Shown here: piece by piece, positions 27,164-37,020 of the stretch | How positions within the stretch are numbered: the stretch's first letter is position 1 | Layout: the number at the start of each line of letters is the position of its first letter | Origin: Roseimicrobium sp. ORNL1 | GTDB taxonomy: Bacteria; Verrucomicrobiota; Verrucomicrobiia; Verrucomicrobiales; Verrucomicrobiaceae | Assembly: GCF_011044495.1 (NCBI RefSeq) | Contig: NZ_CP049143.1 | Coordinates: 558,001 to 622,000, forward strand | Reading direction: 5' to 3' | Length of the DNA stretch: 64,000 nt | Program-made: the position numbers and the translations under genes | Notes under the pieces: model-generated | What the model was told of the DNA's origin: nothing | The model's input: only the letters and a program-made list of their open reading frames with translations | Database searches by the model: none

Positions 27164-30100
27164 ATGGTCCATTCGTTCTCTCGTCACATCCTCGTTCGCA
27201 CCGCCGTTTTGACGGGGCTGTTTTCGCTCCTGTCGTTGGGGAGCCTGCCGGCTGCGGATGTCACCTGGCAAGGTGTCGACAATGCTTGGGCGACAACTAC
27301 CAACTGGTCTTCCGGGGCTTTGCCCACTGCGGCTGACCGGGCAGTCTTTGGCGCGGCAGGGTCCACCCTGACCATCAACAACGGCAGCGACAGGAACGTC
27401 GGCGGCATTCTTTTCAGCGGCAACGCCAACTACACCATCAACATCAACGTCGGTGTGGTTTATGTGGCGAATCAGGGCATCACGGTGAACAGCGGCATCC
27501 AGACGTTCCAATCAGGGAACCTGCGGCTCAATGAAGGTGGGAACACCACGATTCTGAACAATGGAACCCTGAACATCAACAGCGGCCTCATGTACCACCG
27601 CACGGTGGGCACTGGAAACAAGGTGCTGACCTTCGACGGTACTGGCACGACCACCGTCGCCAATCTCCAGCGCCGGAACAACACCTTTGACATGAGCATC
27701 GTGAAGACCGGCACGGGTACGCTCACGATTACTGCCGCGTCAGGAGCGGCCACGGGATCGGTAGCGGGTTCCATTACCGGCACCACGACCATCAACGGCG
27801 GAAAAATCCGCATCAACAGCGAAGGCAGCCTCGGCGGCGATGCGGCACTGTTCAATGCAGCGCAGTTGACGCTGAATGGCGGTATCCTTGGCATCTTTGG
27901 GACGACCACCATTGATGACACCAATCGCGGCATCACCCTGGGCAGCAGTGGCGGGACCTTTGATGTGGAGACGGGTTTCTCGCTGACCGTAGCCAATGTG
28001 ATCACCGGCACCGGCAGTCTGACGAAGACTGGTGCGGGTACGCTCGTCCTTTCAGCGGTGAATACCTACACCGGACTCACCACGGTGAGCGCGGGCATTT
28101 TGAATGTGCAGAGCAACAACGCGCTCGGCACCGCAGACGCGGGCACGGTGGTGGCCAGTGGCACGACCTTGCAGGTGCAGGGGAACATCGACCTCGGCGC
28201 GGAGGCATTGACGCTCAGCGGCACCGGCGTGGCAGGACAGGCGGGAGCTCTGGTGAATGTCAGCGGGACGAATACCATCAGCGGTCAGCTCACGCTGGGC
28301 GCGAACGCGACCATCGCCTCGTTGAGCGGTGAGCTGAATCTCACGAGCACGGCGGCCGTGGTGGGCGGCAGTAGAACCCTCACCCTGACCGGTGCTGGAA
28401 ATGGCAGTCTGTCGGGCGGCATGGATGCAAGTGTCACCAGCCTCACCAAATCCGGTACGGGCACCTGGACGTTGAACGGAGCGAATACCTACACGGGCGC
28501 CACCACGATCAGCGGCGGCACCCTGACGGTCGGCAGCGCCGGCAGCTTGGGGAATACGGCGGTGACTGTGCAGAATACTGGCACGTACAATGTGCTCGGC
28601 ACCACAGGCACGGGTGCCGTGTCGGTACAGACCGGTGGCACGCTCTCAGGGACGGGTACGGTGGGGGGCGCCGTGACTATGGCCAATGCGTCCACACTTT
28701 CGGCCGGCGACTCTTCAGTGGTGGGCAGTACCGGTGTACTCAGCATCGGAGGCGGACTGACCTTGGCCAACGACACGGTGCTGAACTTCAATCTCGGCAC
28801 GGCCAGCGATCAAATCGCCGTGACGGGAAACCTGATGCTGAATGGTGTGCTGCGCATCACCCCTGACGCTGGCTTTGGCTCTTCTTCCACCTACACCCTG
28901 CTCACGTACACGGGCACGCTCACGGATGTGAATCTCGTGATTGGTGGCACCCTCTCCGGGTACAACTACGCCATCAACACCGCTGCCGCTGGCCAGGTGT
29001 ATTTGCAGACGAATCAGCTTGGCCTGATGTTCTGGGATGGTGGAAACATGAGCGCGAATGGCTCTGTGGATGGCGGTTCAGGCATCTGGACCAACGCCCC
29101 TGCGTCTACCAACTGGACCAGCAGCACGGGAGATCTGAACAAGCAGTGGATCACCGGAGAGACCGCTGTCTTCGTGGGGGCGGCGGGAGAAGTGCAACTG
29201 GCAGGTACCATCACCCCGGGCGCGTTGCAGTTCGGCAGTGGTTACAGCCTGGTGGATCTCGGTGGCAATGTAGGAAAGCTCAACTTCGTGAACGCAGCGA
29301 CTGAAGTGCGCGTGGATCCGTCCGTCACGGCCACGATTGGCGTTGCCATCACGGGCAATGGTGGCCTCAGCAAGACGAGCAATGGCACCCTCGTGCTCAC
29401 GGCGAACAGCACCTACACCGGTGCCACCGTTGTCAAAGAAGGGACCCTGAAGATCGGCGTGGATAATGCCCTGCCCATGGGCACGGCATTGACGGTCGGC
29501 TCGGATGGACTTGCGGCGAATCTGGATGCGAGCGCCGCCAGCCTCACGGTGGGGAGTATGCATGTGGCTTCGAACACAACGACCACCAGCACGGTGACCA
29601 TCGGTGCGGGAGAAACGCTTTCAGTGACCGGCACAGGGGGATTCCGCGTGGGCGTGGTAAATGGTGTCAAGGCGCGCACAAATGCCACCTTCACTGGGGG
29701 TGGTTCCCTGGTGGTGGATAACACCGCGGCCATCTTCGAGGCGGGCCTCCAGACCGCCACGACACTGGTGCCGGGTTCGGAGGGCGCGGCGGACGGGGCG
29801 GCGAATGCCAACACCACCGTGGTGGACATGACCGGACTCTCCTCTGTGTCTGCGAACGTGAACTTCTTCCGAGTGGGCTACGGGTTGAACAACGGGACCA
29901 CCTTGAGCCTGTCCAATACGGCGAATACGATCACCGCCAATACCATCCAGATCTCGCACAGTAATGGGTGGAATGCCCAGGCGAGCACCATGATCCTGGG
30001 CTCCGGCACCAACGTGCTGGTGACGGACAGCCTTGAGATCGGGATTTCGAAGGGAGCGGGCACGGTGAAGTTCCTGTCCCAGACGGCAGGCAGCGCTGGC

Positions 30101-31486
30101 ACCGTGGAGATTCGCGGTAAGACTGGCCTCGCGACGAATGTCACCGTGGGCAGCACGGCAGGTACCGTCACGGGAGCATCTCCCGGCGGGACCCTGGATC
30201 TGCGCGGTCATGTGGCCAATGTGACGGCGAACAACCTCGTGGTCGGCCGGCGTGACACCACGAGTGGCGGCGTGACTGGCATCGTCTATTTCGGAGGAGG
30301 CAACTTCACGGTGAACAACGTGGACCTGGGCATCATGGTCGGAGACAGCACGGGCACCGCAAACGCCACGCTGAGCATCTCCGGGGGGCTCTTCACGGTC
30401 AATGCAGGCGGCGCCTTCCGAATGGGGACCTTCTCCAACACCCTCACGACGGGCAAGGTCAATGCCGTGCTGGAGATCCTTGGTGGCACGTTGATTTCCA
30501 ATGCGGACATCCAGGAAGTGGGCGGGGGGAGTTCCAATACCACCAACACCACGACCAGCATCAAGCTCGCCGGCGGTACACTCGACATGACCGGGCACAA
30601 CATCGGCTCCGCCGCGAACACGATCAATACCTTCACCCTCGAGTCCGGCACACTGAAGGATACCGGTGAAATCAACGGCGGTGCAGCCCTCACCAAGACA
30701 ACCACCGGAACCCTGGTCATGCAGGGGAACAATGCCTACAGCGGCGCCACCACCGTGAGTGCGGGCACCCTGCTGGTGAACAACACCTATGCCGGCAGCA
30801 GTTCCGCGACTGGCAGCAACACCGTGACCGTGAACAGCGGCACCACCTTCGGCGGCAATGGCCACGTGGCAGGACCGGTGACACTCAACACGGGCGCCAC
30901 ACTCGCCCCTGGTGGCAATGCCACCACCATCGCGAACGCCGTGAGCGGGCTGAGTACCGACATCGGCACGTTGAAGATCGACGGCACGCTTACGGTCAGC
31001 AGCGGAGCCAATCTTGCCCTGCAGCTCAAGACGAGCGGCACCCACGGGCTGAATGCCACCTTCAATCCCTCCACAGGCATGCTCACCACGGTGTCGGGTG
31101 TCTCTGAAGATGGCGGAAACGACCGCATCCTCATCGCGGGCAACCTCTCGCTGGATTCGAATTCGAAGATCACCGTCACGCTGGGGTCGGGCTTCGGTCT
31201 TACGTCGGGCAGTGTGTTTGATTTGTTGGACTGGCTGACCGTCAATGGTGGTGCCACGATCAATTCGTCGTTCTACGACTTCGCAGGAACCGGCAAGCGC
31301 ACCGGAGCGGATAACCTGACCGTTGGCCTCATCCTCCCGGACATCACGTACTTGGGGAGCGACCACTTCTGGGATGTGAGCAAGTTCGGCAGCACCGGGG
31401 TGATCTCCATTGTGCCCGAGCCGGGGAGGGCGCTGCTGCTCATGCTGGGCATGGGTGCGCTGGTGCTGCGCCGCCGCCGTCGTTGA
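27164..31486 (+). CDS. Large PEP-CTERM protein with autotransporter-associated beta-strand repeats
   Basis: This is a 1440-residue secreted or surface protein. The ATG at 27164 gives a signal peptide (HILVRTAVLTGLFSLLSLGS, cleaved after PAA). The body is very rich in G, T, N, S and A with almost no cysteine. At least four PATR-type units show the pattern GxxxLTKxGxGTLVLxxxNTYTGxTTVxxGTLxV, for example near residues 285, 425, 735 and 1165. Between them lie less regular beta-helix-like stretches. The C-terminus is a PEP-CTERM sorting signal (VPEP, a hydrophobic LLLMLGMGALVL helix, then RRRRR), which should be processed by an exosortase. It probably forms an extracellular beta-helix involved in adhesion or polymer handling. 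Confidence 0.9.
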   Translation: MVHSFSRHILVRTAVLTGLFSLLSLGSLPAADVTWQGVDNAWATTTNWSSGALPTAADRAVFGAAGSTLTINNGSDRNVGGILFSGNANYTININVGVVYVANQGITVNSGIQTFQSGNLRLNEGGNTTILNNGTLNINSGLMYHRTVGTGNKVLTFDGTGTTTVANLQRRNNTFDMSIVKTGTGTLTITAASGAATGSVAGSITGTTTINGGKIRINSEGSLGGDAALFNAAQLTLNGGILGIFGTTTIDDTNRGITLGSSGGTFDVETGFSLTVANVITGTGSLTKTGAGTLVLSAVNTYTGLTTVSAGILNVQSNNALGTADAGTVVASGTTLQVQGNIDLGAEALTLSGTGVAGQAGALVNVSGTNTISGQLTLGANATIASLSGELNLTSTAAVVGGSRTLTLTGAGNGSLSGGMDASVTSLTKSGTGTWTLNGANTYTGATTISGGTLTVGSAGSLGNTAVTVQNTGTYNVLGTTGTGAVSVQTGGTLSGTGTVGGAVTMANASTLSAGDSSVVGSTGVLSIGGGLTLANDTVLNFNLGTASDQIAVTGNLMLNGVLRITPDAGFGSSSTYTLLTYTGTLTDVNLVIGGTLSGYNYAINTAAAGQVYLQTNQLGLMFWDGGNMSANGSVDGGSGIWTNAPASTNWTSSTGDLNKQWITGETAVFVGAAGEVQLAGTITPGALQFGSGYSLVDLGGNVGKLNFVNAATEVRVDPSVTATIGVAITGNGGLSKTSNGTLVLTANSTYTGATVVKEGTLKIGVDNALPMGTALTVGSDGLAANLDASAASLTVGSMHVASNTTTTSTVTIGAGETLSVTGTGGFRVGVVNGVKARTNATFTGGGSLVVDNTAAIFEAGLQTATTLVPGSEGAADGAANANTTVVDMTGLSSVSANVNFFRVGYGLNNGTTLSLSNTANTITANTIQISHSNGWNAQASTMILGSGTNVLVTDSLEIGISKGAGTVKFLSQTAGSAGTVEIRGKTGLATNVTVGSTAGTVTGASPGGTLDLRGHVANVTANNLVVGRRDTTSGGVTGIVYFGGGNFTVNNVDLGIMVGDSTGTANATLSISGGLFTVNAGGAFRMGTFSNTLTTGKVNAVLEILGGTLISNADIQEVGGGSSNTTNTTTSIKLAGGTLDMTGHNIGSAANTINTFTLESGTLKDTGEINGGAALTKTTTGTLVMQGNNAYSGATTVSAGTLLVNNTYAGSSSATGSNTVTVNSGTTFGGNGHVAGPVTLNTGATLAPGGNATTIANAVSGLSTDIGTLKIDGTLTVSSGANLALQLKTSGTHGLNATFNPSTGMLTTVSGVSEDGGNDRILIAGNLSLDSNSKITVTLGSGFGLTSGSVFDLLDWLTVNGGATINSSFYDFAGTGKRTGADNLTVGLILPDITYLGSDHFWDVSKFGSTGVISIVPEPGRALLLMLGMGALVLRRRRR

Positions 31487-31542
31487 GATCGAGCAGTTCA
31501 GACCGGGGCTTGCCGAAGGGGAATGCGTGTCTACGTTTCCCC

Positions 31543-31965
31543 GTGCCCACGTTCGCCATCATCCTTTCGGAAAATCCCATCGCCTGTACCTCCACGACGT
31601 TTGCCGATGGCGAGGGGGCCGAGGTGCAGTTTTTGGGGACCGTACGTGGTGAGGAGGACGGACGTGCCATCTCGGGAATCGAGTACAGCGCGTACCGGCC
31701 CATGGCGGACCGTGAGCTGGACCGCCTCTGCCATCGCGCACAGGCGGAGCTTCCCCCTCATCGGGTGGAAATTCAGCACAGGCTGGGTTTCGTGCCGGCC
31801 CGGGAGCCGAGCATTGTGATCCGCGTGAAGACAAGACACAGCGCGGAAGGCTTCGATCTCTGCCGCTGGTACCTGCGGGAGATCAAGACCAGCGTGCCCA
31901 TCTGGAAGAAGCCGGTGTGGGTGGAATCCGAAGGGAAAAGCGAGGACGTGAAACCAAAGGCGTAG
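31543..31965 (+). CDS. moaE: Molybdopterin synthase catalytic subunit MoaE-like
   Basis: MoaE, with the thiocarboxylated MoaD, converts precursor Z to molybdopterin. This protein has AEVQFLGTVRGEEDG, the IEYSAYRPMADREL strand-helix, a variant of HRxG in IQHRLGFVP, and the closing SAEGFDLCRWYLREIKTSVPIWKK with the conserved lysines. The GTG at 31543 gives 140 residues, close to the usual 140-150. A TTG at 31483 would overlap the preceding gene's stop codon and add 20 odd residues. No other molybdenum cofactor gene is in the window. It follows the PEP-CTERM gene by only 56 bases. Confidence 0.85.
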   Translation: MPTFAIILSENPIACTSTTFADGEGAEVQFLGTVRGEEDGRAISGIEYSAYRPMADRELDRLCHRAQAELPPHRVEIQHRLGFVPAREPSIVIRVKTRHSAEGFDLCRWYLREIKTSVPIWKKPVWVESEGKSEDVKPKA

Positions 31966-32228
31966 GAAAGGCGGAGAGCACCAAGCCATCTTCACGTGGC
32001 AGGAATGTTGCATGGCGAGTGGGGGAAGCGTTTTGCACGAGGCGTTACACGAAGGACGATTTTCCCCCCAACGGCCCCCGAAGATTGGGATGGCCATATA
32101 TTCCGAAGAGTGAAACGACCATCCCGAGGAGTAAAAGCAGGTGCAGACGGAATGAATGTTGCTTCGGTTTTTTTATGGTTGCATGTTTCGCGTCCGGGCG
32201 GATAGCTGCCGCAACAAGGAGGCCCATC

Positions 32229-32648
32229 ATGACAACCGTGGAATGCTCACCGAAAGAAATCGGAAAGCGCTGGTTTGAAGAAGTGTGGAATCAGCGGAAC
32301 GTCGGTGTCATCACCGAGTTGCTTGACCCCGACGCTCGTGGACACATGGAAGGTGGTCAGGAAGTGGTGGGGGCGAAGGACTTCATTGTCTTTCACCAGA
32401 ACCTCCTGAAGGCCATGCCCGATCTCCGCATCTCGGTGCGCAATCTGCTCTCAGACGGCGATGACGTCTGTGTGCACTGGGAGGCGAGCGCCACGCACAC
32501 GGGCATGGCCTTTGGTATTCCCTCATCCGGCAGGAAGCTTTACTTCAATGGGATGACATGGTTCCGAGTGGACAATGGGCGGATTGTGGAAGGTTGGGAC
32601 TGCTGGAATCAAGGCGGCTTGTTTGCGCAGATGTCGCAGTCTGTCTGA
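32229..32648 (+). CDS. SnoaL-like / ester cyclase family protein
   Basis: This 139-residue protein has the NTF2-like SnoaL fold pattern: an N-terminal helix (IGKRWFEEVWNQRNVGVITELLDPDA), a middle FIVFHQNLLKAMPDLRISVRNLLSDGDDVCVHWEASATHTG, and the C-terminal MTWFRVDNGRIVEGWDCWNQGGLF. The ATG at 32229 is backed by one of the few strong ribosome sites in the window (AAGGAGG, spaced 7 bases). Proteins of this family include polyketide cyclases, but most bacterial ones have no known substrate. A T7 tract about 55 bases upstream may mark the end of the previous transcript. Confidence 0.85.
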   Translation: MTTVECSPKEIGKRWFEEVWNQRNVGVITELLDPDARGHMEGGQEVVGAKDFIVFHQNLLKAMPDLRISVRNLLSDGDDVCVHWEASATHTGMAFGIPSSGRKLYFNGMTWFRVDNGRIVEGWDCWNQGGLFAQMSQSV

Positions 32649-32753
32649 ACTCTTGAGGTTCACGGAATCGTACATTGACAGGGACCTCGTGATGTTCCTA
32701 TTCAGGAATGAAGACGGCATCACTGTGCAGTCTTCGCATTCCGCACCTCCTGC

Positions 32754-33341
32754 ATGAACCTTCCCAACAAACTCACCGTTGCGCGCTTTATTCTGACGGT
32801 GGTGTTTGTGATTCTGTTCTACATCCCGATTGAGAATCGGGTCGGCATTGCGCTTCTCGTATTCATCGCGGCGGCGCTGACCGATCTGGCGGACGGCAAG
32901 ATCGCCCGGGCTCGTGGCCTGGTGACAAACTTTGGCAAGCTCATGGATCCGCTGGCGGACAAGGTCCTGATGACCGCCGCGCTGGTGTTCCTCACCGTGT
33001 CTCCGGTGCATCCGGTGCCGACCTGGATTGTTATTGCCGTCCTGGCGCGCGAGTTTTTTGTCACGGGCATTCGCGTCGTGGCAGCAAACAACGGCGTCAT
33101 CCTCGCCGCGGAAAAGCTGGGCAAGCACAAGATGGTCTGGCAGGTCATCACCACGATCTATTTCCTCATGGTGCAGGCGAGTCTGGAGCCGGCGTGCCGC
33201 TGGCTGGGCCCGGTGTTTGCCTGGAAGCCTCTCTCTCCAGAAATCTTTGGGACGTTCTGCCTCATCATGATGACTGGCCTCACTCTGGTATCGGGATTCA
33301 GCTACTTCTGGAAGAATCGGAAGCTGTTTGGGGACGCCTGA
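32754..33341 (+). CDS. pgsA: CDP-diacylglycerol--glycerol-3-phosphate 3-phosphatidyltransferase
   Basis: This integral membrane enzyme makes phosphatidylglycerol phosphate, the precursor of phosphatidylglycerol. The CDP-alcohol phosphotransferase signature DGxxARx8GxxxDxxxD is complete in DGKIARARGLVTNFGKLMDP with the final D in LADK. The protein is 195 residues long with about five membrane segments, which fits PgsA. The N-terminal MNLPNKLTVARF is also typical. It starts about 100 bases after the SnoaL-like gene. The C-terminal extension of some family members is absent. Confidence 0.93.
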   Translation: MNLPNKLTVARFILTVVFVILFYIPIENRVGIALLVFIAAALTDLADGKIARARGLVTNFGKLMDPLADKVLMTAALVFLTVSPVHPVPTWIVIAVLAREFFVTGIRVVAANNGVILAAEKLGKHKMVWQVITTIYFLMVQASLEPACRWLGPVFAWKPLSPEIFGTFCLIMMTGLTLVSGFSYFWKNRKLFGDA

Positions 33342-33506
33342 GTGGCACCGTCAGGTGGCACCTTCATGCGGCAGGTTCGCCACGATTGGGTGAAAGTGGG
33401 GGAAGGGGATGGGAAAAGGTTCGCCTTGGACCCGCCTGCCGGGGTTTATTTGCGAGATGCGCGAGTGCTGCAAGCTGCATGCCCCGCTCATCGTACCCAT
33501 CCGACC

Positions 33507-34814
33507 ATGAAGCCCACCAACTTCACCACCTGCTCCACCCTGCTCGCGCTCGCTCTGGCGCTTCCCTCCTTGTCGCACGCGCAGTCGCGCTCCAGTCTCC
33601 CGCCACGCGGCGCCGCCACGGTTGCCTCGGCGGCGGCTGTGGGTGACTGGCCCACGTTCCGCGGGGCGGACCGCACGGACATTTCCAAGGAAACCGGCCT
33701 GCTGAAGCAGTGGCCCGATGCTGGACCCAAGAAGCTGTGGACCTATGAAAACGCGGGCTTTGGCTACTCTGGCTTCGCGTCCGCTGGTGGTACGCTCTAC
33801 ACGCTCGGCGCGCGTGATGCGGTGGAGTACCTGATTGCTATCGATGCGAATACTGGAAAAGAGAAGTGGGTCGCGGAAGTCGGACCTTTCTTGACCAATG
33901 GCTGGGGTGACGGCCCACGTGCTACGCCTACGGTGGATGGCGACCGCGTCTACGCCATGGGCGGGAAGGGCGAACTCGTGTGCATCAGCGCCAAGGACGG
34001 TAAGAAGCTGTGGAACGCCAGCATGACCGAAGCCGGTGGCAAGGTCCCGGGCTGGGGCTATTGCGAATCTCCGCTCGTGGATGGCAAGCTCGTCATCTGC
34101 ACCCCTGGTGGTCCGAAGGGCACGCTGATGGCTCTCGACAAGATGACCGGGAAGAAGGTCTGGCAGAGCGAGGAGTGGACGGACGGGGCGCAGTACGCCA
34201 GCCCGATCGTCATCGAACATGGTGGCAAACGCCAGTACGTCCAGCTCACCATGCAGAACGTCGCCGGCGTGAATGCGGCGGATGGCAAGCTGGTGTGGAA
34301 GTCTGCCTTCCCCGGCAAGACCGCCGTGATCCCAACCCCCATCTACAGCGATGGTCAGGTCTATGTGGCGGCTGGCTACGGCGTGGGCTGCAAGGCAGTG
34401 AAACTCACCGGCAGTGCTGAGCCGGACGTGGTGTATGAAAACACCAACATGGTGAATCACCACGGTGGAGTGATCCTCGTGGGTGGCTATCTCTACGGCT
34501 ACTCGGACAAGGGCGGCTGGACCTGCCAGGACTTCAAGACCGGCGAGGTGAAGTGGGCGGAGCGAGGCAAGCTGGGCAAGGGCGCCGTCCATTGCGCGGA
34601 TGGCATGCTTTACCTCCTGGACGAGAGCAAGGGCACGGTGGTGCTCATCGAAGCCTCGCCGAACGGTTGGAACGAGCATGGGCGATTCACCTTGGAACCG
34701 CAGACCACGAACCGCAATCCGAAGGGGAAAATCTGGGTCCACCCCGTGGTCAGCAACGGCAAGCTGTACCTTCGGGACCAGGAGCTTGTTTCCTGCTATG
34801 ATCTGAAAAAGTAA
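33507..34814 (+). CDS. Secreted PQQ-like beta-propeller protein
   Basis: This is a 435-residue exported protein (signal peptide LLALALALPSLSHA cleaved before QSR). The body consists of repeated tryptophan-docking blades of the PQQ-type eight-bladed propeller, for example AIDANTGKEKWVAEV, CISAKDGKKLWNASM, ALDKMTGKKVWQSE and NAADGKLVWKSAF. The opening DWPTFRGADRTDISKETGLL is the standard start of this family in Planctomycetes and Verrucomicrobia. The enzyme-type PQQ ligands were not identified, so it is probably a binding or structural propeller. A second member follows 151 bases downstream. The long frame upstream of the ATG is not coding-like. Confidence 0.87.
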   Translation: MKPTNFTTCSTLLALALALPSLSHAQSRSSLPPRGAATVASAAAVGDWPTFRGADRTDISKETGLLKQWPDAGPKKLWTYENAGFGYSGFASAGGTLYTLGARDAVEYLIAIDANTGKEKWVAEVGPFLTNGWGDGPRATPTVDGDRVYAMGGKGELVCISAKDGKKLWNASMTEAGGKVPGWGYCESPLVDGKLVICTPGGPKGTLMALDKMTGKKVWQSEEWTDGAQYASPIVIEHGGKRQYVQLTMQNVAGVNAADGKLVWKSAFPGKTAVIPTPIYSDGQVYVAAGYGVGCKAVKLTGSAEPDVVYENTNMVNHHGGVILVGGYLYGYSDKGGWTCQDFKTGEVKWAERGKLGKGAVHCADGMLYLLDESKGTVVLIEASPNGWNEHGRFTLEPQTTNRNPKGKIWVHPVVSNGKLYLRDQELVSCYDLKK

Positions 34815-34965
34815 GCGCTTCGCCTGTCTGTTTCTCATGCCATCCGGCCACTGTGCGGTTGTTCCGTGCTAGGGCCGGGGAGGCTGATGCGTTTTGCAAT
34901 TGTGGGCAATGTTTGTGTCCCGCTGGTCCATTCACTTGCCATCCGGCTCCTCACCTGTCTCTGCC

Positions 34966-36240
34966 ATGAAACGTTTTAAGCATCTTTGGACGGCCTGTCT
35001 GCTGACGGCCGCGCTTTGCTCCATCGCCTCGCCGCAAGTCTTCGGGGCGAATTGGCCCATGTGGAGAGGCCCCACGAACGACGGTACCACCGAGGAGACG
35101 GACCTGCCCGTGAAGTGGAGCACCACGGAGAATGTGAAGTGGAAGGTCTCGCTGCCAGATCGCGGGAATTCCACGCCGGTGGTCTGGGGAGACAAGGTGT
35201 TCCTCACCCAGCCCATCGAGCGCGAAGGGAAGCGGCTCTTGATTTGCTTCGACAAGAAGACGGGTAACAAGCTGTGGGAATCCGGCACCACTTACAAGGA
35301 GGCGGAACTTACCCACCCCACGAATCCCTACTGCTCCGCATCTCCCGCCACGGATGGAGAGCGCGTGGTGGCCTTCTTCGGCTCTGCGGGCGTGTTTTGC
35401 TATGACATGCAGGGCAAGGAACTCTGGAAGCGCACCGACCTCGGCAGGCAGCATCACATCTGGGGGAATGGTACCTCGCCCGTGATCGCCGGGGATCGCA
35501 TTTTCCTGAACTTCGGTCCCGGAGAGAAGACGGTGTTGTACGCCTTTGACAAGAAGACCGGCAAGACCCTGTGGGAACACAATGAGCCCGGTGGCGCCTC
35601 GGGTGAAGGTGCCGGCAAGAAGTGGCTCGGCTCCTGGAGTGATCCCCTTCTGCGTAAGGTGGACAACCGCTATGAACTTTTCATGACTTATCCCGGCCGC
35701 GCCTGTGCCTTTGACCCCATGAGCGGCAAGGAACTCTGGACCTGTGATGGGATGACGCAATTGGTTTACAACTCCCCCGTGTATGCGGATGGCCTAATGG
35801 TCGCCGTCTCCAGCTATGGCGGGTCCGGCATGGTCGTGAAGGCGGGTGGTGATGGGAACGTGACCAGCACTCATCGCGTGTGGCACCTGCCGAAGGTGCA
35901 GCAGCGCATCGGTTCCGGCGTGGTTCACGAAGGTCTTTACTACATCCTCACCGATGGCGGCATCGCGGAGTGCCGTGACTTGAAGACGGGTGAGATGGTG
36001 TGGAATGAGCGGCTCAAAGGACCCGGACTCACGGGCCAAAACTGGTCCTCCCTCGTGCGCTCCGGTGACAAGCTGTATGCCGCGAATCAGGGTGGTGATT
36101 GCTTCGTCTTCAAGGCGAGTCCGAAGTTCGAACTGCTGGAGACCAACTCCCTGGGCGAGAAAATCATCGGCAGCATCGCTGTGTCTGACGGTTTGCTCTT
36201 CATCCGCAGTTACCAGAATCTGTGGTGCATCGGGAAATGA
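34966..36240 (+). CDS. Secreted PQQ-like beta-propeller protein, second copy
   Basis: This is a 424-residue paralogue of the preceding gene. It has a signal peptide (LWTACLLTAALCSIASPQVFG) and then ANWPMWRGPTNDGTTEETDLPVKW, the family's opening. The blades include ICFDKKTGNKLWESG, YDMQGKELWKRTD, AFDKKTGKTLWEHN and CRDLKTGEMVWNERL. The two genes share orientation and are separated by 151 bases, suggesting local duplication, although the sequences have diverged a lot. The DUF1080 gene follows 71 bases downstream. Such genes are typically found in clusters for breakdown of sugars or polymers; a role here is inferred from neighbours only. Confidence 0.87.
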   Translation: MKRFKHLWTACLLTAALCSIASPQVFGANWPMWRGPTNDGTTEETDLPVKWSTTENVKWKVSLPDRGNSTPVVWGDKVFLTQPIEREGKRLLICFDKKTGNKLWESGTTYKEAELTHPTNPYCSASPATDGERVVAFFGSAGVFCYDMQGKELWKRTDLGRQHHIWGNGTSPVIAGDRIFLNFGPGEKTVLYAFDKKTGKTLWEHNEPGGASGEGAGKKWLGSWSDPLLRKVDNRYELFMTYPGRACAFDPMSGKELWTCDGMTQLVYNSPVYADGLMVAVSSYGGSGMVVKAGGDGNVTSTHRVWHLPKVQQRIGSGVVHEGLYYILTDGGIAECRDLKTGEMVWNERLKGPGLTGQNWSSLVRSGDKLYAANQGGDCFVFKASPKFELLETNSLGEKIIGSIAVSDGLLFIRSYQNLWCIGK

Positions 36241-36311
36241 ATGAGTGGGGTGGAGTGACCCTGCGGCATTGTTTACGAAACAGTGCCGGGCCCGGTCGCG
36301 TAGGTGAGGAG

Positions 36312-37019
36312 ATGAAGCCTCTTTCTCTGTTCATTCTCCTCGCCACTTCCACGCTCGCTTTCGCGGCTGAGCCCGTCTCCCTCTTCAACGGGAAGAACCT
36401 CGAAAATTGGAGCTTCAAGGCGGGCAAGGGAACGCCCAAGTGGCAGGTTGGCGAAGTCCAACTCAACCCCGACAACCCGAAAGAGTTTGTCGGAGTGGGG
36501 GCCGGCTTTGGGTCCAGTTCGAAAGATTGTCTGTTCAACTTCGCCACCAAGCATGGCGACAGTGTGGACATCTATTCCAAGCAAAAGTTCGGCTCCTGCT
36601 TGATCGAGCTCGAAGTCATGGTGCCGAAGGGCTCGAACTCCGGTGTCTACGTGATGGGCGAGTATGAAGTGCAGGTCTTCGATTCCTCCGGCAAAGCGGA
36701 CGACAAGATGGGCCCTGGCGACATGGGCGCGATCTATGGCGCAGCGGTGCCGAAGGTGAATGCCAGCAAGGCACCCGGCGAGTGGCAGAAGTATGTCATC
36801 GATTGGCAGGCGCCGAAGTTCGACGCGAGTGGCAAGAAGATTACCAATGCGAAGTTCATCAAGGTGGAGCTGAATGGGAAGGTGATGCACGAGAACCTTG
36901 AGATGCCCGGGCCCACGCCCTCAGGTGTCACCGGCAAGGAGGCTCCGGAAGGCCCCATCATGTTTCAGGGAGACCACGGCCCCGTGGCTTACCGGAATAT
37001 CAAGATCACACCCCGGTAG
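36312..37019 (+). CDS. DUF1080 (3-keto-disaccharide hydrolase-like) secreted protein
   Basis: This 235-residue protein has a signal peptide (MKPLSLFILLATSTLAFA). Directly after it comes the DUF1080 hallmark (VSLFNGKNLENWSF). The concanavalin-like sandwich continues with SCLIELEVMVPKGSNSGVYVMGEYEVQVFDS, a GDMGAIYG loop and WQKYVIDWQAPKFD, ending in GPVAYRNIKI. Members of this family hydrolyse 3-keto-glycosides in characterised cases. GAGGAG lies immediately before the ATG. The neighbours (two propellers upstream, a Gfo/Idh/MocA oxidoreductase downstream) fit a 3-keto-sugar route in which an oxidoreductase makes the keto-sugar, but the link is by analogy. Confidence 0.88.
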   Translation: MKPLSLFILLATSTLAFAAEPVSLFNGKNLENWSFKAGKGTPKWQVGEVQLNPDNPKEFVGVGAGFGSSSKDCLFNFATKHGDSVDIYSKQKFGSCLIELEVMVPKGSNSGVYVMGEYEVQVFDSSGKADDKMGPGDMGAIYGAAVPKVNASKAPGEWQKYVIDWQAPKFDASGKKITNAKFIKVELNGKVMHENLEMPGPTPSGVTGKEAPEGPIMFQGDHGPVAYRNIKITPR

Positions 37020-37020
37020 G

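Noticed and set aside
32087-32174. GGGATGG/CCATCCC repeat and a T7 tract after moaE
   Set aside because: The stem is not next to the T-tract and the loop is long, so a terminator could not be supported.
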